This document shows positions 38,312 through 47,525 of a stretch of 64,000 bases of DNA, piece by piece. The stretch comes from an uncultured Pseudomonadota bacterium (lineage in GTDB: Bacteria; Myxococcota_A; UBA796; SXON01): contig CAIUMM010000111.1 in NCBI GenBank assembly GCA_903900265.1, positions 87,229-151,228 on the forward strand. Reading direction: 5' to 3'. The notes beneath the pieces are model-generated. The model did not search any database, was not told the DNA's origin, and worked only from the letters and a program-made list of their open reading frames with translations. A program made the translations under genes and the position numbers. Every line of letters starts with the position of its first letter. The first letter of the stretch is position 1.

Positions 38312-39838
38312 ATGCGCGTCCTCGTCTGCTACCCGCCCATCGAGTCCGCAAAGGGCAGCCCGATGCTCACGCAGAACCGCCAGTTTCAGTGGTTCCATGA
38401 GCCGAGTTACCTGTACCCGTGCATCCCCGCCTCCGCGGCCACGCTGCTCGCCAGCAACGGCCACGAGGTGTACTGGGTCGACTGCATCGCCGAAAAGAAG
38501 AATCAAGCACAGTTTGAGCGCATCCTGACCGAGTTCAAGCCCGAGCTCGTGGCGATGGAGACCAAGTCTCCGGTCATCAAGATGCACTGGAAGATCGTCG
38601 ATCGGATCAAAGAGCTGGTCCCCGGCGCACAGTGCGTGCTCTTCGGCGACCACATCGCCGGAAACCCCGCCGAGACGCTCGAGCAGTCGAACACGGACTT
38701 CTGCATTCAAGGCGGGGATTACGACTTTTCGCTGCAGAGCCTCGTCGACTGGATCACCAAAGGAACGGCGCCGGGCGGCGGCATCTGGTGGAAAGAGAAC
38801 GGCGCGGTCAAGAACAGCGGCGCGTACGCCAACGAAGGCGATCTCGAGTCCCTGCCGTTCTGGGACCGCGACCTCACGAACGCGCACCTGTACTTCGAAA
38901 AGTGGAAGTATCGGCTGCCTTTCATGTGGACCATGGCAGGGCGAGACTGCCCCTATGGTCGTTGCACCTTCTGCTCCTGGACGGTCACCTACCCGAAGTT
39001 CCGCACCGTCTCTCCCGAAAGGCTGGCGACGGAGATGGAGATGCTCATCCAGAAGCACGGGGCGAAGAACATCTTTGACGACACCGGCGCGTTGCCGACC
39101 GGAAACTGGCTGACCCGCCTGTGCGGCGAGATGATCGACCGCAAGATCAACGAGAAGGTTGTTTTCGATTGCAACTTCCGCTTTGACTACTTCACCGAGA
39201 AGAACGTCCACCTGATGAAGAAGGCGGGCTTCCGCAAGCTGATCCTCGGCATCGAGTCCGCGAGCGAGCGCACCATCGACATCCTCGACAAGTCGCTGAC
39301 CCGCGAGCAGATCATCGAGGGCTGCAAGATGGCCAGCGCCGCCGGGCTGCAGCCTCATCTGACGATGATGGTGGGCTACCCTTGGGAGACCAAAGAGGAC
39401 GCCTACGAGACGCTGCAGCTCGCCAAATACCTGATGCACAACGGCTACGCGCATCATCTTCAGGCCACCGTCGTCATGCCGTATCCGGGCACCCCGCTGT
39501 TCGACCTTTGCCAGCGCAACGGGTGGATCCGCTTTGACCCGCGCGACTACGAGCGGTACGACATGACCGAGCCAGCCTGCGTGCTCACCGACATGAGCTC
39601 GGAGGAGGTGGTGCAGATGGCCGGCCAGTTCTACAAGCTCTACGTGCACCCGAAGTTCCTGATGCACCAGCTCCGCAATCTGCACTCGATGGATGACCTC
39701 GACTACATGCGCCGTGGCGTGACCGCAATCTGGGGTCATATCAAGGACTTCGCGAGCATTCGCTCCGATCACGGTTCAAAGGACACCCGCGGCATTTCGA
39801 TCGCCGACGCGGTTGGACAAACGGTGTATTCGAAGTAG
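38312..39838 (+). CDS. B12-binding-type radical SAM protein with CX4CX2C cluster motif
   Basis: The 508-residue protein has an N-terminal cobalamin-binding-like Rossmann domain (1-165; FGDHIAGNPAE) but no DXHXXG base-off motif. The radical SAM domain begins near residue 205. The cluster motif is DCPYGRCTFCSW, that is CX4CX2C instead of CX3CX2C. A SAM-binding GIESASERT block follows. ATG 38312 has TTGGAG just before it. It stands alone between the efflux locus and a lipoprotein gene. Reaction unknown; members of this broad group perform methylation or ring chemistry. Confidence 0.82.
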   Translation: MRVLVCYPPIESAKGSPMLTQNRQFQWFHEPSYLYPCIPASAATLLASNGHEVYWVDCIAEKKNQAQFERILTEFKPELVAMETKSPVIKMHWKIVDRIKELVPGAQCVLFGDHIAGNPAETLEQSNTDFCIQGGDYDFSLQSLVDWITKGTAPGGGIWWKENGAVKNSGAYANEGDLESLPFWDRDLTNAHLYFEKWKYRLPFMWTMAGRDCPYGRCTFCSWTVTYPKFRTVSPERLATEMEMLIQKHGAKNIFDDTGALPTGNWLTRLCGEMIDRKINEKVVFDCNFRFDYFTEKNVHLMKKAGFRKLILGIESASERTIDILDKSLTREQIIEGCKMASAAGLQPHLTMMVGYPWETKEDAYETLQLAKYLMHNGYAHHLQATVVMPYPGTPLFDLCQRNGWIRFDPRDYERYDMTEPACVLTDMSSEEVVQMAGQFYKLYVHPKFLMHQLRNLHSMDDLDYMRRGVTAIWGHIKDFASIRSDHGSKDTRGISIADAVGQTVYSK

Positions 39839-39862
39839 AGGCATCGCAATCCCGGCGACCGA

Positions 39863-40654
39863 ATGATGCACTCCTCTGCCCGCGTGTCTGCGCCCCGAGC
39901 CTTCGGCCTTTTGGCGGTCGGGCTCACGCTGTCAGGCTGCGGGCGGCTCGATGACGTCACCAACCTGACCTCTCCGGCGGTCGCCCAAGGCATCTTCGTC
40001 GGGTTGGACCTGCCCGAAGGCGTGGACATCAGCGGGTCGGATCTGCTTCAGTACAGCGCCGCTTGCTCGGTGTTCTTGGCGTACATCGCGGATCCGGCCG
40101 AGCTGGCCGACTCACCGGTGGAAGGCGCGAGCATCGACTTCAAGTCGCGCGAGAACGGCAACTTCCCGCTGAGCGAAGAGGCTCCCGGAAAGTACCTCGT
40201 CACCGCCGAAAATGGCCTCGTCTACAAGCCGGGCGATGAAGCGGTGATCACCACCACCGTCGACGGCAGCGACGCGCGCATGAAGGTGCAAACCACCGAT
40301 GCGCCCGACGTCGACATCCCCGAGACGCTGCACCCCGAAGAGGGCTTCACCGTCGACCTCTCCGGTCAAGGGTACGACAACGTGCTGGTCGCGGTCTATG
40401 ACGTCGGCCGCAGCAAACTGACCTACGAGAACCTGCCGGTCGACATCCTCGAAACCTACACGTACACCCACGCCGACGGCGTCGAGACGCTGGAGGTGCC
40501 GGGCACCGAGGCGTTCATGCGCCAAGGCAACTACGTCGTGGGCGTCGCTGGGATGCGGTCAGCGGACCCGACCACCTTCGAAGGCGTCAGCCAGACGTTG
40601 TCTGGGTTCATGGCGGGCCAGTTCACCCTCGGCTTCGTCGTCGTAAAAGACTGA
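39863..40654 (+). CDS. Hypothetical lipoprotein
   Basis: The 263-residue product has a lipoprotein signal ending LTLSGC (Cys26). The first two codons are both ATG, so the start is uncertain by one. The mature chain is acidic and beta-rich, probably two Ig-like domains (about 60-140 and 145-260), with no enzyme motif. I do not recognise the family. It follows the radical SAM gene by 24 bases and converges with the FG-GAP-like lipoprotein. Confidence 0.75.
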   Translation: MMHSSARVSAPRAFGLLAVGLTLSGCGRLDDVTNLTSPAVAQGIFVGLDLPEGVDISGSDLLQYSAACSVFLAYIADPAELADSPVEGASIDFKSRENGNFPLSEEAPGKYLVTAENGLVYKPGDEAVITTTVDGSDARMKVQTTDAPDVDIPETLHPEEGFTVDLSGQGYDNVLVAVYDVGRSKLTYENLPVDILETYTYTHADGVETLEVPGTEAFMRQGNYVVGVAGMRSADPTTFEGVSQTLSGFMAGQFTLGFVVVKD

Positions 40655-40679
40655 GCGCCGCTCGGCCGAGCCGGCGGCC

Positions 40680-42332
40680 CTACCAGCACCCGCCGGTGTA
40701 CTTCAGCCACTTGGAGTCGCCAAGTCCAGCGTCCCCCGCGCAGGTGTCGACCGTAAGCAGCAGGTCGGGCACGCCGTCTCCCGACTCGTCGGCGGTCTGC
40801 CACGTGTAGTAGCCGGTGTTCGTGCAGGTTCGGCTCCCGCTGGTCCCGTTCAACGGTGCAGACGGGTACGCGCCGCCAGTAAACGCCAACGGCAACGCCC
40901 ATTGCGACTCGGTGTCCTCGAAGGAGGCGCCGGTGCCGGCGTACAGCTTCCAGAAGCGGGAGCCCGGCTCCAGCGCCGCGCCGCAGGTGTCGTAGGGGAC
41001 GACGAGGTCAGCGAGGCCATCGCCGGTCAGGTCCTGCGTCGACCACACGTAGCCCTCGGCGGTGTTGCAGGTTCGGGTGCCGGACAGCGCGTACAGCGCG
41101 TCTGCCGGGTACGGAGACGCCGCGAACGCCGATGGCAGCGTGAAGGCCTGCGCCGCACCAAACCCCGCAGCGCCGTTGAGGTGCACGCGCCAGCTGCTGG
41201 TTCCGACGCCCGTCTCCGTGCCACAGGTGTCGAACGGGACCACGAGGTCAGGACGCGCGTCGCCGTTCAAGTCGGACAGCGCCCAAGAGAAGCTGGTCGC
41301 GCTGTCGGGGCACGTGCGCGTGCCCGACGTGTTGTTGAAGGGCGTAGCGGGGTACCTCGCGGGGTCGTAGGCCGGGAGCGCGTAGGCCGTCGCCGCAGCC
41401 GCAAAACCGACGCCAGTGTTGGGGTAGACCGTCCACGAGTCGGTGCCGACGCCCGTCCCCCCGCAGGTGTCGTAGGGGAGCACCAGATCGGGCCGCGCAT
41501 CGCCGTCCATGTCCGTCGTGGTCCACACGTACCCGCACGAGCCCGCCGTGCGCGTACCGGCGAGGCTGTTCAGCGCGGCGCCGGGGTAAGGCGCGGCGGC
41601 AAACGCGGCCGGCAGGGTCCATTCCGTGGCGGTGTCGGCAAAGCCGGCGCCGGTGTTCTCGTAGACCTCCCAGGTTGTAGCGCCCACGTTCGGCGTGTCA
41701 CCGCAGGTGTCGTAGGGCAGCACCAGATCGGGCCGGCCGTCGCCGCTCACGTCGTTCAGCGACCACACATAGCCGCAGGACCCGAAGGTGCGCGTGCCCG
41801 AAGCCCCGTTCAGCGCGTTCGCGGCGTAGGAGCCGCTCGCGAAGGCCGAAGGCAGCGCCCATGCGACAAGCGCGGCAGGATCGCCGCCAGCGAGCGCCAC
41901 GCTCCAATGCGAGGCCCCGAGGGTGCTGTCCGAGCCACAGCTGTCGTAATGTACGATCAGGTCTTCTACGCCGTCGCCGTCGAGATCGGAGCGCGACCAG
42001 ACATAGCCGCCGGTGCCGGAGGCGCAGACGCGCGAGCCCGAGGCGGTCTGAAGCGCGTGGTCCGGGTACACGTCGTCGCTGAACGCCGTAGGGAGCAAAA
42101 AATCCTCGGCGGTCGCTGAAAATCCGTTCGGAACGCACGCGGTGTCGGTGTCCGCATCGGTGTCGGTGTCCGCATCGGTGTCGGTGTCCGCATCCGCCGT
42201 GTCGTCTCCGGGGACGGGCTTGTCTTGGCAGCCCACCAACGCGAGCGGGGTCAGGCCGACGCCGAGCGTGAATCCAACGCCGATCTCCGAAAAGATCCCC
42301 GCAAACCGAACCGACACGATCGACTTGTTCAT
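40680..42332 (-). CDS. FG-GAP/VCBS-like repeat lipoprotein with acidic tether
   Basis: The 550-residue product has a signal with lipobox ALVGC (Cys35) and an Asp/Thr/Ala tether made of 6-residue repeats (about 45-64). Six repeats of about 80 residues follow. Each carries a calcium-loop-like DXXGDGXXDLXXXYDTCG block and conserved cysteines, resembling one blade of a beta-propeller. Six blades could close a propeller at the cell surface. It is coupled by ATGA to the tyrosine-phosphatase gene upstream. Ligand unknown. Confidence 0.85.
   Translation of the reverse strand: MNKSIVSVRFAGIFSEIGVGFTLGVGLTPLALVGCQDKPVPGDDTADADTDTDADTDTDADTDTACVPNGFSATAEDFLLPTAFSDDVYPDHALQTASGSRVCASGTGGYVWSRSDLDGDGVEDLIVHYDSCGSDSTLGASHWSVALAGGDPAALVAWALPSAFASGSYAANALNGASGTRTFGSCGYVWSLNDVSGDGRPDLVLPYDTCGDTPNVGATTWEVYENTGAGFADTATEWTLPAAFAAAPYPGAALNSLAGTRTAGSCGYVWTTTDMDGDARPDLVLPYDTCGGTGVGTDSWTVYPNTGVGFAAAATAYALPAYDPARYPATPFNNTSGTRTCPDSATSFSWALSDLNGDARPDLVVPFDTCGTETGVGTSSWRVHLNGAAGFGAAQAFTLPSAFAASPYPADALYALSGTRTCNTAEGYVWSTQDLTGDGLADLVVPYDTCGAALEPGSRFWKLYAGTGASFEDTESQWALPLAFTGGAYPSAPLNGTSGSRTCTNTGYYTWQTADESGDGVPDLLLTVDTCAGDAGLGDSKWLKYTGGCW
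42141..42194 (-). repeat. 18-bp perfect tandem repeat (3 units) in the FG-GAP-like lipoprotein tether
   Basis: Three identical 18-base units (plus strand GGTGTCGGTGTCCGCATC) encode the repeated Asp-Ala-Asp-Thr-Asp-Thr spacer after the lipid anchor. Perfect identity suggests recent expansion; copy changes would only lengthen or shorten the tether. Confidence 0.95.
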
Positions 42333-42865
42333 GCTTGCTCCTGAGGGTGTGAATCGGACGCCGACCCATCCACCCGACGAACGGGCAGACGGTCAATAAA
42401 AGTGTTCGTGCAACGCTGGATTTCATCGCGCGAACGACGGTAGCGGCCCATGAACCAGCTGCCGTAGGGATCGTCGATCTCCATCACGCCCCCGAAGTTG
42501 CCCAACATCATGACCTTGCCCTCCTGTTGGGGCCAAAGCTCACGGATGCGCGTTGCATGACGCAGCTCCATCACCAGCACATAATCAGCCCACAACGTGC
42601 TCTCTTCATCAATAGGGCGACTGCGATGTGCGCCGATGTCCACACCGACCTCGGCCATCGCTTTGATGGACCGGGGAGCGGCACGATTGTCCGCAAATGC
42701 ATTCACGCCAGCGGACCGCGCCTCGATCGCCCACCCACGCTCCCGTCCGTAGACATTGGCGAACGCCTCGGCCATCGGGGAGCGGCAAATGTTGGCCGTG
42801 CACACAAACAACAGCCGATAAGGCCGGGCCACGCGCGCGGGGTCAGCGTCTGCCATGCGGGTCAT
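42329..42865 (-). CDS. Low-molecular-weight protein tyrosine phosphatase
   Basis: The 178-residue enzyme has the CX5R phosphatase loop at Cys22 and Arg28 (VCTANICRSPMAEAF) and the catalytic aspartate in the IDDPYGS block. It removes phosphate from tyrosine; bacterial homologues regulate polysaccharide export or act as arsenate reductases. ATG 42865 is used because AGAGG lies six bases before it; a further in-frame ATG lies at 42883. A strong promoter lies 54 bases upstream. Its pairing with a surface lipoprotein is unusual. Confidence 0.9.
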   Translation of the reverse strand: MTRMADADPARVARPYRLLFVCTANICRSPMAEAFANVYGRERGWAIEARSAGVNAFADNRAAPRSIKAMAEVGVDIGAHRSRPIDEESTLWADYVLVMELRHATRIRELWPQQEGKVMMLGNFGGVMEIDDPYGSWFMGRYRRSRDEIQRCTNTFIDRLPVRRVDGSASDSHPQEQA

Positions 42866-42918
42866 GAAATACCTCTGGAGCACCTTAGCCCGGGTGACCG
42901 CGGGCCGCGCTGAGACAG

Positions 42919-42947
42919 ACCATAGGAACGCGACAGGTCGGAGTCAA
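42919..42947 (-). promoter_or_regulatory. Sigma70-like promoter of the phosphatase/FG-GAP operon
   Basis: On the minus strand TTGACT (42947-42942), a 17-base spacer and TATGGT (42924-42919) precede the phosphatase start by 54 bases. Both boxes and spacing are good. The promoter lies in the 90-base gap after the permease stop. Confidence 0.75.
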
Positions 42948-42955
42948 CCCTTAGG

Positions 42956-44737
42956 TCACCCGACAACGGTGATTCGCACCTCGGTCGGCACCGCGAGCTT
43001 CAGGTCCTGCACGAACCGTCCCCGAAGCGCTTGCCAGACCACCGTGCGCTGCGTCGCGCCGATGATCACGGTGTCGCACCCACAGGCATCCACCGCCTCC
43101 GCTACCGACACCGCCGCGGAGTGAGACATCGCCCAAACCGGAATGGCCGTCATCCCGAGGCCACCCACCGCGCTGCACGATGCGGCGAGCACCCGCAGGC
43201 CCTCGGCCGTAGGCTGCCCCTGTTGGGGGTAGAGCAACCCGGGCACCTCGTCGACGTACACCACGTAGATCGCCTCGAGCCCCCGGGCACGAGCGCGATC
43301 GACGGCTTCGGCGAACACCCGAGGATCAGCCCCGCGACTCGCGACCAGAATTCCGCCGCGCGCTTGCCCGGCAGCCCGCGCGGCAGCGGTCGCGGCTCGA
43401 ACCTGCGCGAGCGTCGAAAACGCGACGTCGTTTCGGAGCACCTGCACCGGCGGGGTGGCCCCGGGGATGCGGGCGAGCAGCCCAGCCCAAGCGCCGCTGC
43501 GGACGCTCTGCGTGGCGAGGAGCGCGAGCGCGAGCGCGCCACCGAGCAGCCCCAAGGTCCACGGCTCAGTCACGGCGATGCCCGCCGCGCCCGCCAGCAG
43601 CGCGAGCGTCACGACCACGCCCAGCCACGTGAGCACGCCGCGCTTGCCATCCCGCCACCGCTGCACATCCATCGCCGCGCTGCCCAGACCGATCGACCCG
43701 GTGAACGCCAACGCGTACAGCAAGCCGAGCGTACGAACGTTGAAGCCCGAAAGGATCAGAAACCCAGCCGCCAATAGGCCCGCGAGCCACACGGCGCGCG
43801 CCGGCGTCTGAAAGCGACTGGACAGCGAGGTCGCTTGGGAAGGCCACGCGCGAAGGTTCACCAGCGCCTGCTGCACCTGGTAGCTCGCGGTGAGCGCTGC
43901 GTGCGCGGCAAAAAACAGCAGGCCCGCACCCGCCGCGGCGACCAGCAACGAGAGCCCTGGCCCACCGACCCGCAAGCCCAGCTCCGGCAGCAGGTGGGTG
44001 CGCGAGCTGCGCAGCAGCTCATGCGGCAACCCCCCGACCACCCACATCAACCACGGCCCGGTGGCCAGCACAGCCACGCCCAGCGCGGTCAACGCGCGCG
44101 TCGGCGTGCTCCCCCACTCTTTCATGGCCGGCGACAACAGCGCGCACACCTCGATGCCCGAGAACGCCAGCCAACCGAGGCCGAGGGCGTTTCCGGAGTG
44201 CACCGACAGCACGAACGGCTCGGGCGTAGACCCGCCTCCAAGCGCCACCAGCGCGAGAAGCGTGGCGTTCAACGCCAACGCGACCAGTCCAATTCCAAGC
44301 CCGGTCGTCACCACGCCACGGACGCCGATCACGTTCGCAGCCACGACCACGCCCAACCAGACGAGCGTGACCGCGGCGACGGCGCTCCCGAGCGGTACAG
44401 CCGCATCCAGCTGCTCCACGCCGGCGAGCACGCTGACCGCGATGGTGAGCGCCAAATCGAACAGCAAAAGCACGCCACCGGCGATCGCGGGGGCTTCGCC
44501 GAAGGTCTCCCGAACCTGAGAAACCGCGCCTCCACCCGATGGGTGACGGCGGGTCAACTCAGCTTCTTTCAGCACCAAAGCAAGAAAAGCGATGGACAAC
44601 AGCCCCACGAGCGCAGGCGCACCAGGGCCTGCGGCGTGCAGAAGCAAGCCCGGGACATAGTACATCGACGAGCCTACGCTGCCGAAAGCTACCGCCCAGA
44701 CGAGATACCATCCGATTCGACCTGTGCCGCGAGGCAT
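42956..44737 (-). CDS. APC-family amino acid permease with C-terminal Usp-like domain
   Basis: The 593-residue protein has about 12 membrane helices (residues 10-440) of the amino acid/polyamine/cation superfamily. A cytosolic domain of about 130 residues follows, whose end (CDTVIIGATQR, then PTEVRITVV) resembles universal stress protein folds. It would import amino acids or ions, gated by the Usp-like domain. ATG 44737 follows AGGAG at five bases and gives an N-terminus directly before the first helix. It is divergent from the TerB-like gene across 53 bases. Substrate unknown. Confidence 0.8.
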   Translation of the reverse strand: MPRGTGRIGWYLVWAVAFGSVGSSMYYVPGLLLHAAGPGAPALVGLLSIAFLALVLKEAELTRRHPSGGGAVSQVRETFGEAPAIAGGVLLLFDLALTIAVSVLAGVEQLDAAVPLGSAVAAVTLVWLGVVVAANVIGVRGVVTTGLGIGLVALALNATLLALVALGGGSTPEPFVLSVHSGNALGLGWLAFSGIEVCALLSPAMKEWGSTPTRALTALGVAVLATGPWLMWVVGGLPHELLRSSRTHLLPELGLRVGGPGLSLLVAAAGAGLLFFAAHAALTASYQVQQALVNLRAWPSQATSLSSRFQTPARAVWLAGLLAAGFLILSGFNVRTLGLLYALAFTGSIGLGSAAMDVQRWRDGKRGVLTWLGVVVTLALLAGAAGIAVTEPWTLGLLGGALALALLATQSVRSGAWAGLLARIPGATPPVQVLRNDVAFSTLAQVRAATAAARAAGQARGGILVASRGADPRVFAEAVDRARARGLEAIYVVYVDEVPGLLYPQQGQPTAEGLRVLAASCSAVGGLGMTAIPVWAMSHSAAVSVAEAVDACGCDTVIIGATQRTVVWQALRGRFVQDLKLAVPTEVRITVVG

Positions 44738-44790
44738 GCTACTCCTACCGGCCGCCTCTACCCCACCCTGCCCCGGTTTCAAGTCCCGGC

Positions 44791-46155
44791 ATGAACCCTT
44801 CCCGCTCCGCCCTCCTCGCAGCCATCGACCGTCGCGTATGGCGGGATCTTGGTTTTGCTGAACCAGAACCTACGATATTGAAGTTCCTGCCGATGCTCGT
44901 CGTGGCGTGGGCCGACGGGGCAATCAAAGAGGGAGAACGTGACCGAATCGCTGAACGGGCTGCCGGTCTTGAAAAACCGCTGAAAGAGTGGGTGGAGAAG
45001 CGCTTGGAAGCGCCGCCCGGGCCCTACTTTCGCTTTCAGGTCGCGCACCTGCTGACGTTCCTCGCCAGCGTATGGCCCGCAGAGCGCGCGGGTCAGACCG
45101 GCTGGCAGGTCGAGGCCGATCGCTGGGCGGACGACATCATCGCGGAAGCGGGCTGGCTTCGACGGCTTTTTGGCGGCGTCTCCGCCGAGCAGCGCGAGCT
45201 CGCCGATCTCCGTAAGGTCCTCGCGGAAGGCGAGATCCTCGCCTCTGACCGCATCTGGGCGCTCGCGCGGGGCAGCCATGCGGCCTTCGCGCCTCGACAC
45301 ACGGCGGTCTTGCAAGAAGAGCCCGAGCAATGTCTGCAAGCGTTGAGCATCACCCTCGAAGCCGAAGCGGGACCCGGCGGTGAACCGGCGGAGCCCGTCG
45401 CCGTCGCCGCGCTGTCGGTCGCGCCGCGCGACGTCGACCTGGACCCCAAACGGGTCGCTGAGCTTTGGGGCAACTACAGCCACCTCCGAGAAAACGAGCG
45501 TTGGATCTTGCTCGCGCAGGAGGTCAGCCGCTCGGGACGCCCGCTTACCCCGCGCCAACGCCAAGAGTTGACCACCACGCTGACCAAGCGGCTGGGCCAC
45601 AGCTTCGATGAGGTGAACTTCGCCGAGCTCGCGTACCTCGAAGATGCGCTGGCCGCTGACGCGCACTGGATGAGCTGGCTGCCCGGCAAGCTCGAGGAGC
45701 TGCACATCGACCGCGAGCGGGTGAGCCGCAAGCAGGCCCCAGGCACCTTCCACGCCCACCGCAGCGACGTCGTCGCGCAAGTGGACGGCAAGCTCGTCAA
45801 CGGACCGAGGGGGCTCGGGTTCCGCGTGCTGGACATCCAGTCGCGCTCCCCGGACGCGCCCGGGCGACTTCGCATCGCGAGCCCTGTGTTTTTGCAGGAA
45901 ACGGCGACGGTCGAAGCCGCGGACTGGGTCGCCCGCTACCTGCCCGACATGTGTGACCCGTGCAACCAGCTGGTGCTGGACGAGGCCGCGGGCACGTGGA
46001 TGGCCGAGGTCCACTCGCACTGCCCCGAAAAAGAGAGCGCACAACCGGAGCCGCTCGCGCCTGGGCGCGCGCTGCTCGTGCCCCCTTGGGTTTGGTTCCG
46101 CGCCGCAACCGCGCTGGGCGCCTGGTTCTTCGCCGGGAAGCGCAAATCCGGATGA
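44791..46155 (+). CDS. Hypothetical protein with TerB-like segment
   Basis: The 454-residue soluble protein has an N-terminal helical region (about 20-115) whose LVVAWADGAIKEGERDRI block is typical of TerB-like domains. A second, mostly helical domain (about 215-330) and a beta-rich C-terminal domain (330-440) follow, the last containing a CDPC pair. TerB-like domains occur in tellurite resistance and membrane stress systems, but here no ter genes adjoin. The start is ATG 44791, since the open frame further upstream lies under the divergent permease. Coupled by ATGA to the flavoprotein gene. Confidence 0.68.
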   Translation: MNPSRSALLAAIDRRVWRDLGFAEPEPTILKFLPMLVVAWADGAIKEGERDRIAERAAGLEKPLKEWVEKRLEAPPGPYFRFQVAHLLTFLASVWPAERAGQTGWQVEADRWADDIIAEAGWLRRLFGGVSAEQRELADLRKVLAEGEILASDRIWALARGSHAAFAPRHTAVLQEEPEQCLQALSITLEAEAGPGGEPAEPVAVAALSVAPRDVDLDPKRVAELWGNYSHLRENERWILLAQEVSRSGRPLTPRQRQELTTTLTKRLGHSFDEVNFAELAYLEDALAADAHWMSWLPGKLEELHIDRERVSRKQAPGTFHAHRSDVVAQVDGKLVNGPRGLGFRVLDIQSRSPDAPGRLRIASPVFLQETATVEAADWVARYLPDMCDPCNQLVLDEAAGTWMAEVHSHCPEKESAQPEPLAPGRALLVPPWVWFRAATALGAWFFAGKRKSG

Positions 46156-47525
46156 GGCGGTCCGGGCCGCTGCGGCTCTGCGCGGTGCGATGGGGATGGA
46201 CGATCGCGGCCTGCGGGTATCTTGGCGGCTGCGGAGCGGACCCCGGCGTGGTGGTGATCGGCGGAGGTCCGGCAGGTCTGGCCGCCGCAATCGAAGCGGC
46301 GGCCACCGGACAAGTCGTCGACCTCTACGAAGCGCGCGCCACGCTGGGTGGAAGCGCGCTGTACGGCGATGCCGTGACCGCGATCCCCAGCGACGCCGCC
46401 TTGGAGCGCCTCGACACGCTGGGCGGCACCCCGAACGCCGCACGAACCCGCTTCGTGAAGCAGGTGAAGCCCGACGTCGTCGATTGGCTGGGCGCGATGG
46501 GGCAGCGCTGGCGGGAAACACCGAACCTCGTGGAGTCCGACGTGCAGCTCGTCGCCCCGGTGGGCAAGGGCGAGAGCGTGGTCACGTTCCTGATCCAAGC
46601 GGCCAAGACCGCCGGCGTGCATCTGCACACCGACACGCGTGTCACCGGCCTTGAACGCACGCCCGACGGCATCACCGTGCACACCGAGCCCGGCGGCGAT
46701 GCGCACGCCAGCGCCGTCGTGATCGCGACGGGCGGCTACGCCGGAAACCTCGATCGGGTCCGGGAGCGACTCGGTCTGGACGCGAGCGTGCCGCTGCTGC
46801 GCGGCGCGACGTCGTTCGCCGATGGCAACGGCATCGATCTGGGCGTGAAAGCCGGCGGCGTAGAGCGCTTGCCGGGACAGGTGATGCTCTACGCCCACGG
46901 CGTCCCCGACCCGAACAACCACGACGCCGCGGTGATGTTCGTCGACGGCGACCGCGGCTACGCGTTGGACACCACCGGCGCCGCGTTCAACGACATCCGC
47001 TCCCCGCGAGGAGACAGCGGCGCCGCCCTGCTCGCGCGGCCGGGCAGCGTCGCCTGGGTGATCGTGGACCAACGCGCCATCCAAGAGCTGCAGCTCTGGA
47101 GCGTGGAGCTGCGGGCGATGGTCTCGGCAAAGACCGTGGCGAAGGAGGTCGGCGTTCACGCCGGCGACGTCGAGACCATGGCAAAGCGCCTGCATGTCCC
47201 TACCGAAGCCGTGCAGGCCGGGCGGCCAGCTCCGGGAGCCCGGGCAGACGCCTTGCACCCGCTCGGCGATGGTCACCTGTACGCGCTGCCGCTCCGGCTC
47301 ACCACCGCAAAGTCGCTCACTGGCTTGCAGATCGACCTAGACGGGCGCCTGTTGGACGCCCGCGGCACGGTGATCCCCCGGCTGTACGCAGCGGGCGAGG
47401 CGGCGGGCTTTGCGCACCCTTGGGAGGCCGTGCACATCGACAGCACCATGGTGTCCGGCGCGATCCTGACCGGCAGAGCGGCGGGCAAAGCGACCGCGGA
47501 GTGGCGCGTCGGAACCGAACCCTAA
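46152..47525 (+). CDS. FAD-dependent oxidoreductase lipoprotein (fumarate-reductase-like) A
   Basis: The 457-residue protein has a possible lipoprotein signal (YLGGC, Cys27) directly followed by the FAD-binding motif GGGPAG (37-42). Further FAD_binding_2 features are ATGGYAGN near 195 and a C-terminal GEAAGF block. Such enzymes reduce or oxidise C=C bonds such as fumarate or 3-ketosteroids. No heme or FMN domain is fused, so the electron partner is unknown. ATG 46152 overlaps the TerB-like stop (ATGA). A second, longer relative occurs at 58952-60505. Confidence 0.78.
   Translation: MRRSGPLRLCAVRWGWTIAACGYLGGCGADPGVVVIGGGPAGLAAAIEAAATGQVVDLYEARATLGGSALYGDAVTAIPSDAALERLDTLGGTPNAARTRFVKQVKPDVVDWLGAMGQRWRETPNLVESDVQLVAPVGKGESVVTFLIQAAKTAGVHLHTDTRVTGLERTPDGITVHTEPGGDAHASAVVIATGGYAGNLDRVRERLGLDASVPLLRGATSFADGNGIDLGVKAGGVERLPGQVMLYAHGVPDPNNHDAAVMFVDGDRGYALDTTGAAFNDIRSPRGDSGAALLARPGSVAWVIVDQRAIQELQLWSVELRAMVSAKTVAKEVGVHAGDVETMAKRLHVPTEAVQAGRPAPGARADALHPLGDGHLYALPLRLTTAKSLTGLQIDLDGRLLDARGTVIPRLYAAGEAAGFAHPWEAVHIDSTMVSGAILTGRAAGKATAEWRVGTEP

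Noticed and set aside
40902..42119. A 405-codon plus-strand frame opposite the FG-GAP-like lipoprotein
   Set aside because: Arg/Gly/Val-rich shadow caused by the repeated codons of the minus-strand gene.
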